A DNA stretch of 64,000 nucleotides from Azolla caroliniana. Its lineage: Eukaryota; Polypodiophyta. The notes under the pieces are model-generated. The model was not told the DNA's origin. It saw nothing but the letters and a program-made list of their open reading frames with translations, and ran no database searches. The stretch spans positions 15,562,001-15,626,000 of the forward strand of contig JBHGNT010000007.1 in assembly GCA_043228905.1 (NCBI GenBank), read 5' to 3'. Position 1 is the stretch's first letter, and every line of letters begins with the position of its first letter. The position numbers and the translations under genes were made by a program. Shown here piece by piece: positions 12,295 to 24,313 of the stretch.

Positions 12295-12505
12295 ACACAT
12301 ATTCTTTTATAATATTCGACCAAGCCCAATCCTTGCACGAATTTCTCTCGCAACCACAATGTGCACTCTCGATTGCAACATTCATTCTTGAACATCGAGA
12401 GTCGCTACTCACTTTCCCATGTATCACATGAAATGTAATATTTTTGGTCTCATAGGTCATATTTGACCTTCGAAGACAATAATAGAATCTCAATCTCAAT
12501 CTTAT
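12295..12505 (+). mobile_element. 5'-truncated LINE copy (3' end only)
   Basis: This piece matches the last ~230 bases of the LINE ending at 15985 (shared: GCACTCTCGATTGCAACATTCAT, GGTCTCATAGGTCATATTTG). It ends in repeated AATCTC rather than poly(A). It lacks the 14-base insert GTAAAGTTCTTG-type segment seen in the longer copy, so it is a separate insertion. Confidence 0.8.
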
Positions 12506-12507
12506 CG

Positions 12508-13020
12508 TAATGAGCTTACCTTAATGGTAAGTCATTTACATTACTAGTACTACATCTTGGGTTCAAAACCCAATTTTCTCACCCCTCTCTATTACACCAT
12601 ATATATCTCTTAATTCACTTGATGCCAATGTGGAATGTAGGGGTTGAACCCATGACCACCTGGTCTCCATTGGGCAACCTTACCAACAAAGTTACATCTA
12701 TTGACTCTCTCTCCCTCTCTCTCTCGGGTTCGAAACCCAATTTTCTCACCTCTCTCTATTACACCATATATATCTCTTATTTCACTAGATGTCATTGTGG
12801 AATGTAGGGGTTGAACCCATGACCACCTGGTCTCCATTGGGCAATCTTACCAACAGAGCTCCATCCAAATTTCTCACCTCTCTCTATTACACCATATATA
12901 TATATATATCTTATTTCACTAGATGCCACTGTGGAATGTAGGGGTTGACCCATGACCACCTGGTCTCCATTGGGCAACCTTACCAACAAAGCTACATCCA
13001 TTGGCTCTCTCTCTCTCTCA
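12508..13020. repeat. Cluster of tRNA-like SINE modules
   Basis: Three near-copies of a ~150-bp unit lie at about 12550-12705, 12727-12870 and 12872-13005. Read on the minus strand, each begins with GATGTAGCTTTGTTGGTAAG (A-box-like), then GGTCATGGGTTCAACCCCT (B-box-like; the rightmost copy has lost one T), then a body with GTGAAATAAGAGATATATAT. On the plus strand the left flank at 12512-12574 has its own pair, TTACCTTAATGGTAAG and GGGTTCAAAACCC, facing the others. The boxes and spacing fit an RNA polymerase III tRNA-derived SINE. Exact unit ends are uncertain. Confidence 0.6.
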
Positions 13021-13024
13021 TGTT

Positions 13025-15954
13025 TGATTAAGAATCACAAGAATCTTTCGTGCCACATATCTCAAGGATGCAAGAGGATATGCAAATGTATAGTCGATCT
13101 TCTAGCGATTAAAAAGATCTGGACCAATTTGGGAAACTATGCCTACAAATGTGCAATAGTACCGGATTGCTTATTGCAAATGGTGTTTCCTTATGGCTCA
13201 ATACTAATGACTTTACATGTAGAAAACACAATGGAAATAGTGTGATTGACTATGTGCTACTTTCCGAAGGTATTTTGGATCGTATACATAAATTCTCATT
13301 GGGGGAATGGACACCAGAATCCGATCATAGGGATTTATGTATTGATCTCAAATGTATGCATAGGTTTGATTGCGAGAAGGTCATTGAAGATAGTAAACAA
13401 ATGCACTTGAGCATGAATCTTAAGCGAGCACCCATGTATTCCAATATGGTTGAGGATATGTTACAAATGACAAAGACACAACATTGTGCCACACTAGAAT
13501 GCAAATGGGAAGCTTTTAAGAATGTCATTCTCTCTTGTACAAACAAATGTTTTTCGACCAACCGCACATCATGGAAATGCACCAAGAAATGTAAGAAAAA
13601 ATGGTTTGATAAAGAATGCCATGAAGCTCAAAAGTGCCTTATGGTTTTGGATGTAGTTAAGGATAAAGAAAATTACCAAAAGCATTTGCATGACTATAAA
13701 AGGCTTATTCAAAGAAAGAGACGAAGAGGGGAAGTTACTCAACAACTTCTCCAAACACAAGAGAAAGCACATGCATGTGCTAAATTTTGGGAAAATCTAA
13801 AGGGGAAACGTGTTGAGAGTTATGGTGACTTAACTCTTCATGACTTGTCTATGCATTGTGAGAATTTATATGACTTATCTCTTTCCGGAAAGATGATGTG
13901 TTATGGTTCTCTATCACATATGTCTCCCTTCTTTACAATTGAAGATATATACATAGGACTTAAGAAATTGGCCTCTCGAAAGGCAAGAGATCTTCAATGT
14001 ATAAAAGCTGAAATGCTCAAATTGACGGGAAAGGAAGCACATATATGGATATGCGATATGTTTAATGATGCATTGTAACATGGTATGCCATATGATTGGA
14101 CTACAAATTTGATCAAACCTTTACATAAAGGCGGAGATGTAAATAATGTAAACAACTATCAAACTATCATGGTTGGCTCATTAATGGAAAAACTATTTGG
14201 ATGTATAATGGAATCAAAGATAAGTGTATGGGCAGAAAAAAATGGTAAGAGATATTATGGACAAGTTGGTTTTCAAAAACACCATAGCACCATTGATCAT
14301 CTTGTCACTCTTCGAGTATTAATGGAGGAAAGTCGCCTTAGAGTTAAAGGTTTATATTGTTGCTTTGTAGACTTCAAGAAAGCTTTCGATATGGTACCTC
14401 GTGAGCATCTTTGGAGGCGGATGGAAGAACTTGAGGTGCCAAGTGAATATATGCTTGCAATTTCCCGAATATATGAGAAGGTTATATGTTGTGTGCGTAT
14501 GAGAGATAGACTTTCAAATTTTTTCAATAGCACTATTGGTGTTAAGCAAGGATGCCCACTCTCACCAACATTATTTGGTCTATGCATTGATGAATTAGAA
14601 GAAATGGTTACCAAGTTTGTAAAGGAAGAATGTGTTGAAGAAGTTGCCATTGGGAATGTTGTGATTATGCTTTTGTTATATGCGGATGATGTAGTGCTTT
14701 TTGCAAATACTTCAAGAGATGCACAAAAGCTTATGAAGGCATTGGAAAAAAAATTCATGCATACTAGATTAAGTGTCAATAGCTCTAAAACAAAGATTAT
14801 GCTTGTGAAGAGTCAAAAAAGAGATAAACCATGCATTATGTACAACAATGAGCCACTTGAATGTGTGGAAAGCTTCAAATATCTTGGCCTTGAAGTTCCT
14901 TCAAATCATAAATGGAATGAATGTGCTACATGCCACTTAGAGGCGGATAAGCGAGCATATTATGCATTTGAGAACACATGCAATCTTGGAGATATTAAGT
15001 GTTGGGTCCTCAAGAAATATCTTTTTGACACTTTGGTGACCCCGATTCTTCTCTATGGGGTGGAAGTATGGGGCGGTAGCATCCCTAAATCTACGTGGAA
15101 AGAGTTTGAAAATGTCCAAAAACATTTTCTTACAAAGTTTCTAGAAGTTAAGAAACAAACGCCCTACACCCTCCTCCTCCTTGAGACGGGATCGCTTCCC
15201 ATTGAGATCATGGCCATGGAAAGGGTTGTTGAATACATGCTTAAGGTTCAAAAAATCCCCTCACATCGACTTCCTAGAATTGCATGGGAAGCAAGCAAAA
15301 AGATCCAAAACACGCATAAAAGCAAAATTTTGTGTTCCAGTTGGATGCAAGATTAAGAAAAATGGTTTGGTAAATGGGATTCAAGACACTTGCTTCATGA
15401 TGCGTCACTAGATTCCTCAGTAAACGAGGCCTTTTTGCAACGCCAATGTATCATGACATGGGACAAATGTGGTGGCTCATGCTTCACACATTATACTAGA
15501 AATGTTGCACCTAACTACAAAACCGTATTCTTCGCGAAACGGGGAAGCCGTACACATCGATACATGTTAGAGCCCATCCCAATATCGGCCATTCAAACCA
15601 TTGCTTCCATGCGACTTAGCTCGCATGCATTGAGATGTGAAACGGGGCATTGGGGCACAAGCGATGAGAGTGGTTGACTATGTACACTTTGCCCTAAACA
15701 AGTTCAAGAGTCTAAGTATCACACTTTGATACAATGCTCTGCCTTTGATCATATTCGACCATGCTTTCCACATCTCTTCGATCGAGCCCAATCCTTGCAT
15801 GAATTTCTATCACAACCACGATGTGCACTCTCGATTGCAACATTCATCGGTAAAGTTCTTGAACATCGAGAGTCGCTACTCACCTTCACACGTATCACGT
15901 GAAATGTAATATTTTTGGTCTCATAGGTCATATTTGACCTCCGAAGACGATAAT

Positions 15955-15985
<31 letters not shown>
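13025..15985 (+). pseudogene. LINE ORF2: endonuclease end, reverse transcriptase, C-terminal zinc finger
   Basis: This is a 5'-truncated non-LTR retrotransposon. The start holds only the end of the apurinic-type endonuclease (NSVIDYVLLSEGIL and the SDH motif in ESDHRDL). The frame 13149-14078 stops at TAA and resumes at 14085. The 14085-15356 frame contains the RT fingers and palm: GFQKHHSTIDHL, CCFVDFKKAFDMVP, GVKQGCPLSPTLF and the catalytic LLYADDVVLF. After a stop at 15354, frames to about 15900 show a C-terminal cysteine/histidine cluster, CTLCPKQVQESKYHTLIQC. The 3' end is (TC)n after ATAATATAATC. A few stops and frameshifts make it inactive. Confidence 0.88.
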
Positions 15986-15995
<10 letters not shown>

Positions 15996-16829
15996 TTCTC
16001 CCCCTCATGCAACTAACTCATTCTTGTTGTTTCCCTTGTGTGACCACACCTCAAACCCTTGTCTTGTTTGAACATAGCTCCTAGTGTGGATAATGTGGTA
16101 GATGCGATGGGTATATTCTTGAGGATGAGGAGATGGAATTTTACCAAAAGAAAATCCAAAGAAAGAAAGGCAAAGGTGTTGCATTAGGTAACAACTTAGA
16201 GAGATATATGGCTCTTGTTTCAATCCAAGAATTTTCTAGTTTAAAGATTAATCACATTTTTCTTGGAATAGTAATAAAGGCAATTTCTTGTTTTCGTTAC
16301 AATCTTGTTATTTTCCGGACTAGTTTAGCTTTTAAGCATCGATGTCTTCTTTTTTTCTTGAAAATATATCCTCCATTGGTATTAGAATTCAGTGGCCAGA
16401 GGCCTTATACAAAATAGTCCAATATTACATATGATTGTAGTCAACCTTTGTAGGTAAAGATAAGTGAGAAACACATGTACCCAATCTTTAGAGACAAAGA
16501 AAATACAACGAAGCATATCCGTCTCCAAATGAAAAAGATGAATAGTCCAACCTCCAAAACAAAACCAGCAAAGTAGCCATCTTCTCAAAAGCATGTCTCC
16601 GCCTTTCACAAAAACATGCCTACAAAATCAACCAGCTTTAGAAATCCTTGAATGTGATGAAAACTTTGCCGATGACTTCCAATGGCTAGAGTCGAGCAAT
16701 GTATTCCAATGTGTTGTTGTGTACTAAATGATTCCAAAGAAACAGTTGTAAAGGGGTGATGATAGCATTAAAATCTCCGAGCTTCAATGCATGTACTCTT
16801 GCCGACCCTCAAGAATATGCTTCTGTAAT
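15986..16829. other. No gene recognised
   Basis: Short frames on both strands (up to 94 codons) have no known motif. The minus strand around 16609-16382 reads a tryptophan/cysteine-rich stretch of unknown origin. Nothing more can be supported. Confidence 0.5.
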
Positions 16830-17136
16830 GAACTGAGCAAGAGTGGCAGAGATGCAGTGGAAGGATTGTTTGTGTGTGTGTGTGTGTGTGTGTGTACGTA
16901 AGGCAAAACAGAGACAAAGACAGAGAGACAAAGAGACAAAGAGCTTAAAACAGAGATAAAAGGTTGTTGTTACATTAACCAAAATACTTCCAACAGTAAC
17001 TAAGTTACAAGGGGTTGGTTTAAATACCAACTAAACTAGGGTAAGTGTCCTTTCTACTATTTACAAAACTAGCATGGTATGTCCATGAGCTAGTGTGAAA
17101 CCTATTGCTATGGGAAGTTGAGTTCGACTCTCAACA
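16830..17136 (-). mobile_element. 3' LTR of minus-strand copia element 3
   Basis: On the minus strand the LTR starts TGTTGAGAGTCGAACTCAAC directly after an AGAAGGGGCA polypurine tract (17137-17146). It contains a (GT)n run at about 16868-16896 and the motif GTTACTGTTGGAAG. The far end near 16830 is not defined. Confidence 0.55.
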
Positions 17137-20100
17137 TGCCCCTTCTAACAAAACTTCCATCTGTCGAAAGTTGTTTCAGTTCGGTCTTCAGAATTTGGCT
17201 TCCGGCGTTTGTAATCCTCGAACTGGATTGTTTGGCTTTTCGGCTTCGTGCTCGGTTCAATTAACTACGTGTTGCGTACTCACGTATCATTCTGTGTTAC
17301 ATCCATGTCGCCTGTAGTACTCCCCTTCAAGCTCGATAATGTGGATGTCATGAGACCAAGGTCTGATGCGAATTACCCGAGCTTGTCGACTCCTAAGGTC
17401 TTCGTAAAAATATCAGCAACTTGGAGGTGCATACTGATATGTTGTCGATCGATTTCCCCGGCCTGTACATGATCGCGGATGAAGTGGTACTGCACTTAGA
17501 TATGTTTAGTACGTGCGTGAAATACAGGGCTCCACGCCAAGTAGATGTTGCTCATGTTGTCGCAGTATAGGTGAATCGGATCTTTGATAGGTATGCCCAA
17601 ATCCTTCAGTATGCGCTTGAGCCATACGACTTCGCATGTGGCGACTGCCGCACCCCTGTATTTGGCTTCCGTGCTCGACAGTGTGACTGTCAGCTACTTC
17701 TTACTGCTCCAGGGGATCGCTCTGCTACCAAGGGAGAAGATGAATCCGGATGTGGATCGTCTATCCGATTTGTATCCTGCCTAGTCCGCGTCTGTGTATC
17801 CTTCAAGTTGAATGGTCGTATTTGACTGATACATAATGTCGTAATCCATCATCGTACTTACATACCTGAGTATCCTCTTAGCGCAATCAAGATGAAAGTT
17901 TCACGTATTCTGCATAAATTGACTAAGTAGGCCGACCGAATAACTGAGGTCGGGTCGTGTAAAGGTGAGATAGATTAAGTTGCCGATCAGTTGACATTAC
18001 TGAGTTCACTCGCACTCGGTTGTGCCGGAATCTGCATCAATCCTGAGATTACAATCGAGAGGGGTAGACACAGGTTTGCACTCCATCATTCCGAACTTGT
18101 ACAGAAGGTTGAGAATGTAGTGCCGTTGAGAAATCATTATTCCGACTGGTGTCCGAATTACTTCAATGCCAAGGAAGTAATGGAGCTCGTGCAGGTCTTT
18201 CATTTCGAATCTGCTGGAAAGAAGTGATTTGACCTTGTTAATCTCGGCAAGATCCTTTCCTCCGATGACCAAATCATCCACGTAAAGGATGATGACAATC
18301 GGGCTATCTGACTCATTTTGGATGTACAGAGAAGTATCGGATTTGGACATTCGAAATCCAATCTGATGAAGATACTGCGTGATCTTCGAGTGCCACACAC
18401 GTGGTGCTTGTTTGAGGCCGTAGAGAGACTTCTTGAGTCGGCACACGGCATTCGGATGATTGCACGATTCAAAACCGGGTGGTTAGATCATGTACACCTC
18501 CTCTTCCAATTCGCCTTGAAGAAAGGCGTTCTTGACGTCCATCTGGTAGAGGTGCCACCCTTTTGCTGTCGCGTTTGAAATTACGGTATGCACAATTGTC
18601 ATCTTTGCCACCTAGGCAAAGGTCTCTTCGTAGTCTACGTTGTGCATTTGCGCATATCCTTTTGCAACCAGCCGTGCTTTAAAGCGATTAACGGAGCCGT
18701 CGGCATTGTGTTTCACTTTGTAAACCCACTTGCAGCCAATTGCTTTCTTGTTCGGCATGTGAGGAACGAGATCCCATGTCTCATTTTTGCATAGGGCTTG
18801 CATTTCTTCATTCATTGCATCGACCCATCGCAGATCCTTTACGGCTTTGGAAAGTGTCTTCGGCTCCCGTACTAACGCTACCTTCATCATGAAGGCGTAA
18901 TGGTATGCCATATAATCGTTGTAGCTGAATCGGCTGACGGGGTTCTTTTCGCGGGTAGATCGGTGGAGGTTTTCTTCGCTCCATCTGTCTGAATGATTGG
19001 GATGTCCAAGCCTTCGAACTCACTATCAAGGGAGTGAGTGGACGTGTTGTCGATTGGATCTTTGTATTCAGACATCTTGGCCTTCACTTTGTCGAGTTTC
19101 GAACTCGGTCGAAATGTGCTTTGGTTATTCGGGGGCTCCCGTGGTCCACTAAGCCGTGTTATAATCGGGCTTTCTTCATACATGTGCGTGACCCGATCTT
19201 CTTCTTCTATCCCCATTTCGACAGATTCCGGGTCGAGCAGAGTCAAAGGCGAAGTTGTTTTTGGTGCATACCACGATGCGGAGTCGTTGAAAACGACATC
19301 TCGACTTACACAAGTTTTTCGGGTGGCACCTCTACCAAATGGATGTCAAGAACGTCGTAACAGAAGGGGCGTAGCATTTGTACCCCTTCTCTGACTTTGG
19401 GTCGAGCTTTTGTCACGTATCGTCGGGAATATGCACGTAAACGATTGCACTAAAAATGCGGACATGTGATAAGTCCGACTTCTTTCCAAAGAACTTCTCA
19501 TGAGGAGTTACGTCGTGTACTCCCGAGGCTATGCACCTATTCATGAGGTATACAGCCGTGTTCACCACTTCATGAGCGACTTCTACTATGTGCCAGTTTT
19601 TACGCTCAGCTACGCCGTTCTACTGAGGTGTGTGACAGCATGAGAATTCTCGTCGGATTCCTTCCTTTTGGAGATATGCCATAAACTCACCTAGAAAGTA
19701 TTCTTTGCCTCCATCCGATCGAAGGCAGCGTACGTGCCGACCCGTAGTTTTTTCGACTTCGACCTTGAACCTCTGGAAGTGTCTGAACACTTCGCTCTTC
19801 TGTCTCATCGGGTAGATCCAAGTGTTCCTGGAGAAGTCGTCGTGAACGTGATGTAATATCGGCATCTGCTGAGTGTGCTTGTCTGGGCCGGTCCCCATAC
19901 ATCTGAATGTACGACATACAGGTTTCGACTTTAAGGCCCTTTGTGAACATGGCTAACTTTACCTCATTCGATTCGAGGATAAACATACAACCTTCTCGTC
20001 GATCGTGGGCTACAACTTGTTTGTCCCTTGGGATGTAGCACCCGTCATTGTTGAATCGTACCTTCATTCCTTGTTCGACAATCTGGCCGACCGAGACCAA

Positions 20101-20263
20101 GTTTTTCGTGATGGTAGGGACATGTAATACGTTCTTGAGATAGGTTTGTTTGTCGTTGTTTCTGAATGGGACGTTCCCGATATGCTGTATTGGATGAATC
20201 GTGTCATCTCCTCTTCATAGTGACCATGTTTTCCACAGTACCCGCATTCAATTGGGTTGTTAC
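17137..20263 (-). pseudogene. Ty1/copia element 3: GAG-pre-integrase to RNase H
   Basis: Read from 20263 downward, this gives the post-protease region, a GAG-pre-integrase part (20100-19900) and an integrase core (DDFSRNTWIYPM, CLRSDGGKEYFLG). The RT start follows (ALCKNETWDLVP, KARLVAKGYAQ), then the RT palm at 18446-18006 with LKKSLYGLKQAPRVWH and the catalytic ILYVDDLVIGG. RNase H remnants follow to about 17200. Many frameshifts are present. Its gag half lies at 26071-26282, separated by chromovirus B, which inserted with a 5-bp duplication. Confidence 0.87.
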
Positions 20264-20616
20264 TATCAAGGCCTTAGCTTCACAAAAGAAGATTGAACAA
20301 GAGAGGAAAAGAAAGAGAGAACAATGACTATATTTTTATTATAATAGGAAAATATACAAGAACAAGAGCTAGAATATTTGCCAAAGACTGGTGTTGAACC
20401 AAAATGGTTTTAACAATACAATATGTCCTATTTATATAGGAGTAGTATGTGCCCCTTGGATGTTTGTAGGGTCATGATACCCTTTGGGATGTTGCAGGGT
20501 CATGATACCCTTCGGGATATTGAAGGGTCAAGGCACCCTTTGGATATTTATAGGGTTACATTATCAATATTATAATAAAGTAAATTATAATATCTTTACG
20601 TAAAACATATATAAAC

Positions 20617-20668
20617 TAATGGCTAGAGTTGAGTGCTCCTCCTTAGGAGGTCATGAGTTCGAGTCACC
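20617..20668 (+). promoter_or_regulatory. tRNA-like A/B boxes in 3' LTR of B (antisense to element)
   Basis: Plus-strand CTAATGGCTAGAGTTGAG followed by GAGTTCGAGTCACC resembles A and B boxes of a tRNA gene. The same pair is in the 5' LTR at 25984-26036. Both point against the element. Confidence 0.4.
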
Positions 20669-20693
20669 CTTAACATGATGGGGTTTTATCTAC

Positions 20694-23600
20694 TCATGAC
20701 ACCATCTCCCTCCTTCGATGACGAGTTCCACGAGTCATAATGCACGAATTGGGGCTCGGCTTATTTGGATATTGACGATGAAATTCAGTTGTCAGATCGG
20801 AGGCCTTGTCAAGGTTCTCGGTCGGTTCCCAAGTATGATCATTAGGTGTATAACCTAACCAGTCCACGAGATAATAAAGCTTCTTACGTACTATCTTGGA
20901 GTCCAAAATAGCTTTGACTTCGAATTCTGCGCCATCAACAAGTTGAACCGGAGGTGGGGGTAGAACAACCCGATCTGGAATGGAACTAGCATTGTAAGGT
21001 TCCAACAATGAGACATGAAATACTGGGTGTAGATGCATGTGTGGGGGCAGATCAAGGCGGAATGCATCATTGATTTGATGAGAGATAATAAATGAACCAA
21101 GCCATTGATAATCCAACTTATCACAAGGTCTACTGGTCTTCACATTACGTCGTAATAGCCATACACAATCCCCAACTCGAAATTTTGGTTCCTCTGGTGA
21201 GTCAAGACAATGACGATCTGCAGCCTTCTTGTGTGTGGCTTGACCCGTATGCAAATGGTGAGAAAGTGCAACATGAACTTCTTGGAGTTGGCGTAGACGG
21301 TCCTCAACGGCAAGATTTTTTGAGATTTCTAGATGTTCGATCATCATCCAATGGGGATGATATCCTATGTTTGCAAAAAATGGAGTATATCCTATTGAGG
21401 AATGAACCGAATTATTGTATGCAAACTCTGCAAAGTGTAAAAAATCCACCCAATCATCCTGTTGATCATTGATGAAACATCAAAGATATTGTTCTAGAGT
21501 TTGATTTGTGCGCTCGGTTTGACCGTCACTTTGTGGATGATAGCTTGAAGAAAGTTTACAAGAGACTTTGAGCATCTCAAGCAAGTGTTTCCAGATTTTG
21601 AGATGAATTGTGAGCCACAATCACTAAGGATGTCATTTGGAAGACCATGAACCCGAAATACTTCTTTCATAATGATGTCTGCAGTTTCTTTACTGTTGAT
21701 AGTTTTCGTGCATGGAAGAAAATGTGTCATCTTTGTGAATCGATCTACTACAGTGAGGATAGCATCAAAACTCTTTGCAAGTGGAAGATTTGTTATAAAG
21801 TCCACACAGATGGATTTCCATGGACCAATAGGAACTGGCAATGGATGTAATAACCCATATGGTCGATGTCGCAGAATCTTTGACTGACAACACACATCAC
21901 AAGTACGAACATAATCCTCAACAAACTCCCGAAGATGAGGCCACCAATAGTTTCGAGAAACTAGCTCCAAAGTTTTGTGGATTCCAAAGTGACCAGCCAT
22001 TGGGTTGTCATGACAATATTGCATTACTTGGAGTCGAGACGAACCATTGGGGACATACAAAAGAGTGTTACGAAAAAGTAACCCATTTTTCCATTGAAAC
22101 TGGTTATAATCTTTACAAGGATACTTGGATTTTGAAGAAGATGCACGATCTGAAATGATATGATTCAATACATCTTGAGCAAATTCATCAGAAATGATAC
22201 CTATTCGGATTGAATCAAGGAGCCTGGAATCTTCAGGTGCTTTAGAGGCATTAATAGTCAATAGTCGAAACCGATCAGGCCCTAGGATGACTTGCTTTTG
22301 ATGATCAAATGTGGTCTTACCTGGTTGTGGCACTAAATAAGATCATCGTGATAGAGTGTCTGCCTTTCCTTGTTGTACTCTAGGCACAACGCATCAGGAA
22401 TTGGGCCCAACGAGCTTGGCGTCGACTCAAGGCTCTAGCATTTTGAAAGTATGTGAGATTTTTATGATCATTGTAAACAATGATTTGGTGGGGAGAACCT
22501 TCTAAGACATGCCTCCATTATTCAAACGAGTCTATAATGGTCAGGAGCTCTTTGTCGTGAATCTCATAATTGATCTCTACAGCTTCGAATTTGCGTGAAT
22601 GGAGAGCAATTGGATGCAGCTTTCCGTCATCTCCAACCTGCAACAAGATACTTCCTAGTGCAAAATTAGACACATCCACCTCGATGATAAAGTGTTTTTC
22701 TAGGTCAGCATGAAGTAGAATAGGAGCAGAAGTGAATGCTCTCTTTAGGTTTTCAAAATCTTTGGTCGCATTGGAACTCCATGTGAATGACTTGTTCTTT
22801 CGTGTAAGCTTCGTGAGAGGCATCACGATGGTCGAGTAGTTCTTGATAAATTTGCGGCAAAAATTCGCAAATCCTAAGAAAAACTGGACATCACGCACTG
22901 AGCAAGGTGTTTCCCAATTTAGAATTGTCTGCACCTTGGATGGATCCATAGATATACCTTGTTGTGAAACCACATACCCTAGAAACTCCACGTGGTTTTG
23001 ATCAAAGCTACATTTCTCGAGTTTGGCATAGCACCCATATTCTCGTAAGCGTTGGAGGACTTGGCAAACATGTGTGTCATGCCCTTCTTTACTTTTTTAG
23101 TAGATCAAGATGTCATCAAGATATACTATGGTAAATGAATCCAAGAAGTCTCGAAAAATATCATTCGCCATGTGTTGAAAAACTGTGGGTGCATTCATGA
23201 GACCAAAAGGCATAACCATGTACTCGAAATGTCCGTATCGAGTACGGAATGTTGTCTTCCATTCGTCTCCTGGACGTATCCGAACAAGGTTATATGTGCC
23301 TCGAAGGTCTGGCTTTGTGAAAACTTTAGCTCCACTAAGACGCTCTAGTAAACTCGATATCAAGGGTAGAGCATATCTATTTCGAACTGTGATTTTGTTT
23401 AAACCTCGATAATCCACGAACAATCGTAAAGACCCATCTTTCTTCTTGACAGAGAATATGGGTGCACTAGCAGGGCTTTTAGAATGTCGAATGAATCCAT
23501 TTGCTAGGTGCTCATCTATATACTCTCGAAGGGCGTTGAGTTCAGAAGGTGATAGATTATATATTGGGCCCCATGGTGGCTCTTTCCCAGGTTGTAGATC

Positions 23601-24313
23601 GATCAGACAATCATAAGGACAATGGTCGGGAAGAGAACTAACTTTAATTTTGTTGAAGATGTCTTCAAAATCCAAGTACTTAGTAGGGAGGTGAGTACAT
23701 GCCCCTTGTGAACTAGAGGATGGATTTGCCGTTACTACAAAGACAAACATTTCATTTGTCCGCCTGTCTTCTCGTAAGTTTTGTAGAGATATGAGCGAGA
23801 TTTGGTGAGGTTTTGAATCTTGGTTGGTAGTAACAAAGCTGTTGGATTTAGGCTTCTATTGGAAATCATTGATTGCTCAATTTCTCCAGTCAATTTTAGG
23901 ATTATGAAGCTCAAACCAAGGCAAACCAAGGATAACCGGATGCTCAGGGCTACTAATTATATTGAAGGAAATCACACAAGCAAAGCTACTACAGACTACT
24001 CGAATCGGCTCGGATTCTTCGACTATATCCCCAGATGCAATAGGGCCACCATCAATGCAGGACAAGGGAGGTTTCTCAATAGGATTTTTTGGGATAAAAC
24101 AAATTATTTGTCCATAAAACAAGAGTTGGCTCCTGAATCTAAGAGAGCAGATGCAAGAGCTTGATGACACCTAGAAGTGCTAAGCTCAACTTGTGCTGAA
24201 AAAACTCTGCTAACATGATTCGATAAAATGGAACCGCTACCTGGGGCTGACTTTACGTATTCTGGTTTGTCCAACCAAATGGCTCCGATTTTGATTGGAC
24301 TTATTCGTTTAAT
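20694..24313 (-). pseudogene. Chromovirus B pol
   Basis: The protein would process and copy the element and integrate it. In order on the minus strand come: protease remnant (about 24200-23850), RT (23750-23097; [19 protein letters not shown] and catalytic [11 protein letters not shown], then a stop), RNase H (22991-22400; IIEVDVSNFALGSILL), and integrase (22333-21494). The integrase has zinc finger HFGIHKTLELVSRNYWW to CDVCCQ and core DFITNLP and SDCGSQF; the usual R of DRG is C. The C-terminal 251-codon frame carries LHPVFHVSLLEPY and a chromodomain (VKAILDSKIVRKKLYYLVDWLGY). At least four frame breaks make it inactive. Confidence 0.9.
24269..24313 (-). promoter_or_regulatory. Candidate -1 frameshift signal of B
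   Basis: On the minus strand ATTAAAC (24313-24307) is followed by GAATAA, which ends gag. Then comes an 11-bp stem, GTCCAATCAAA (24300-24290) with TTTGGTTGGAC (24279-24269), and a 10-nt loop. One pair is G-U. The spacing of 6 nt is what -1 frameshift sites use. Confidence 0.6.
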
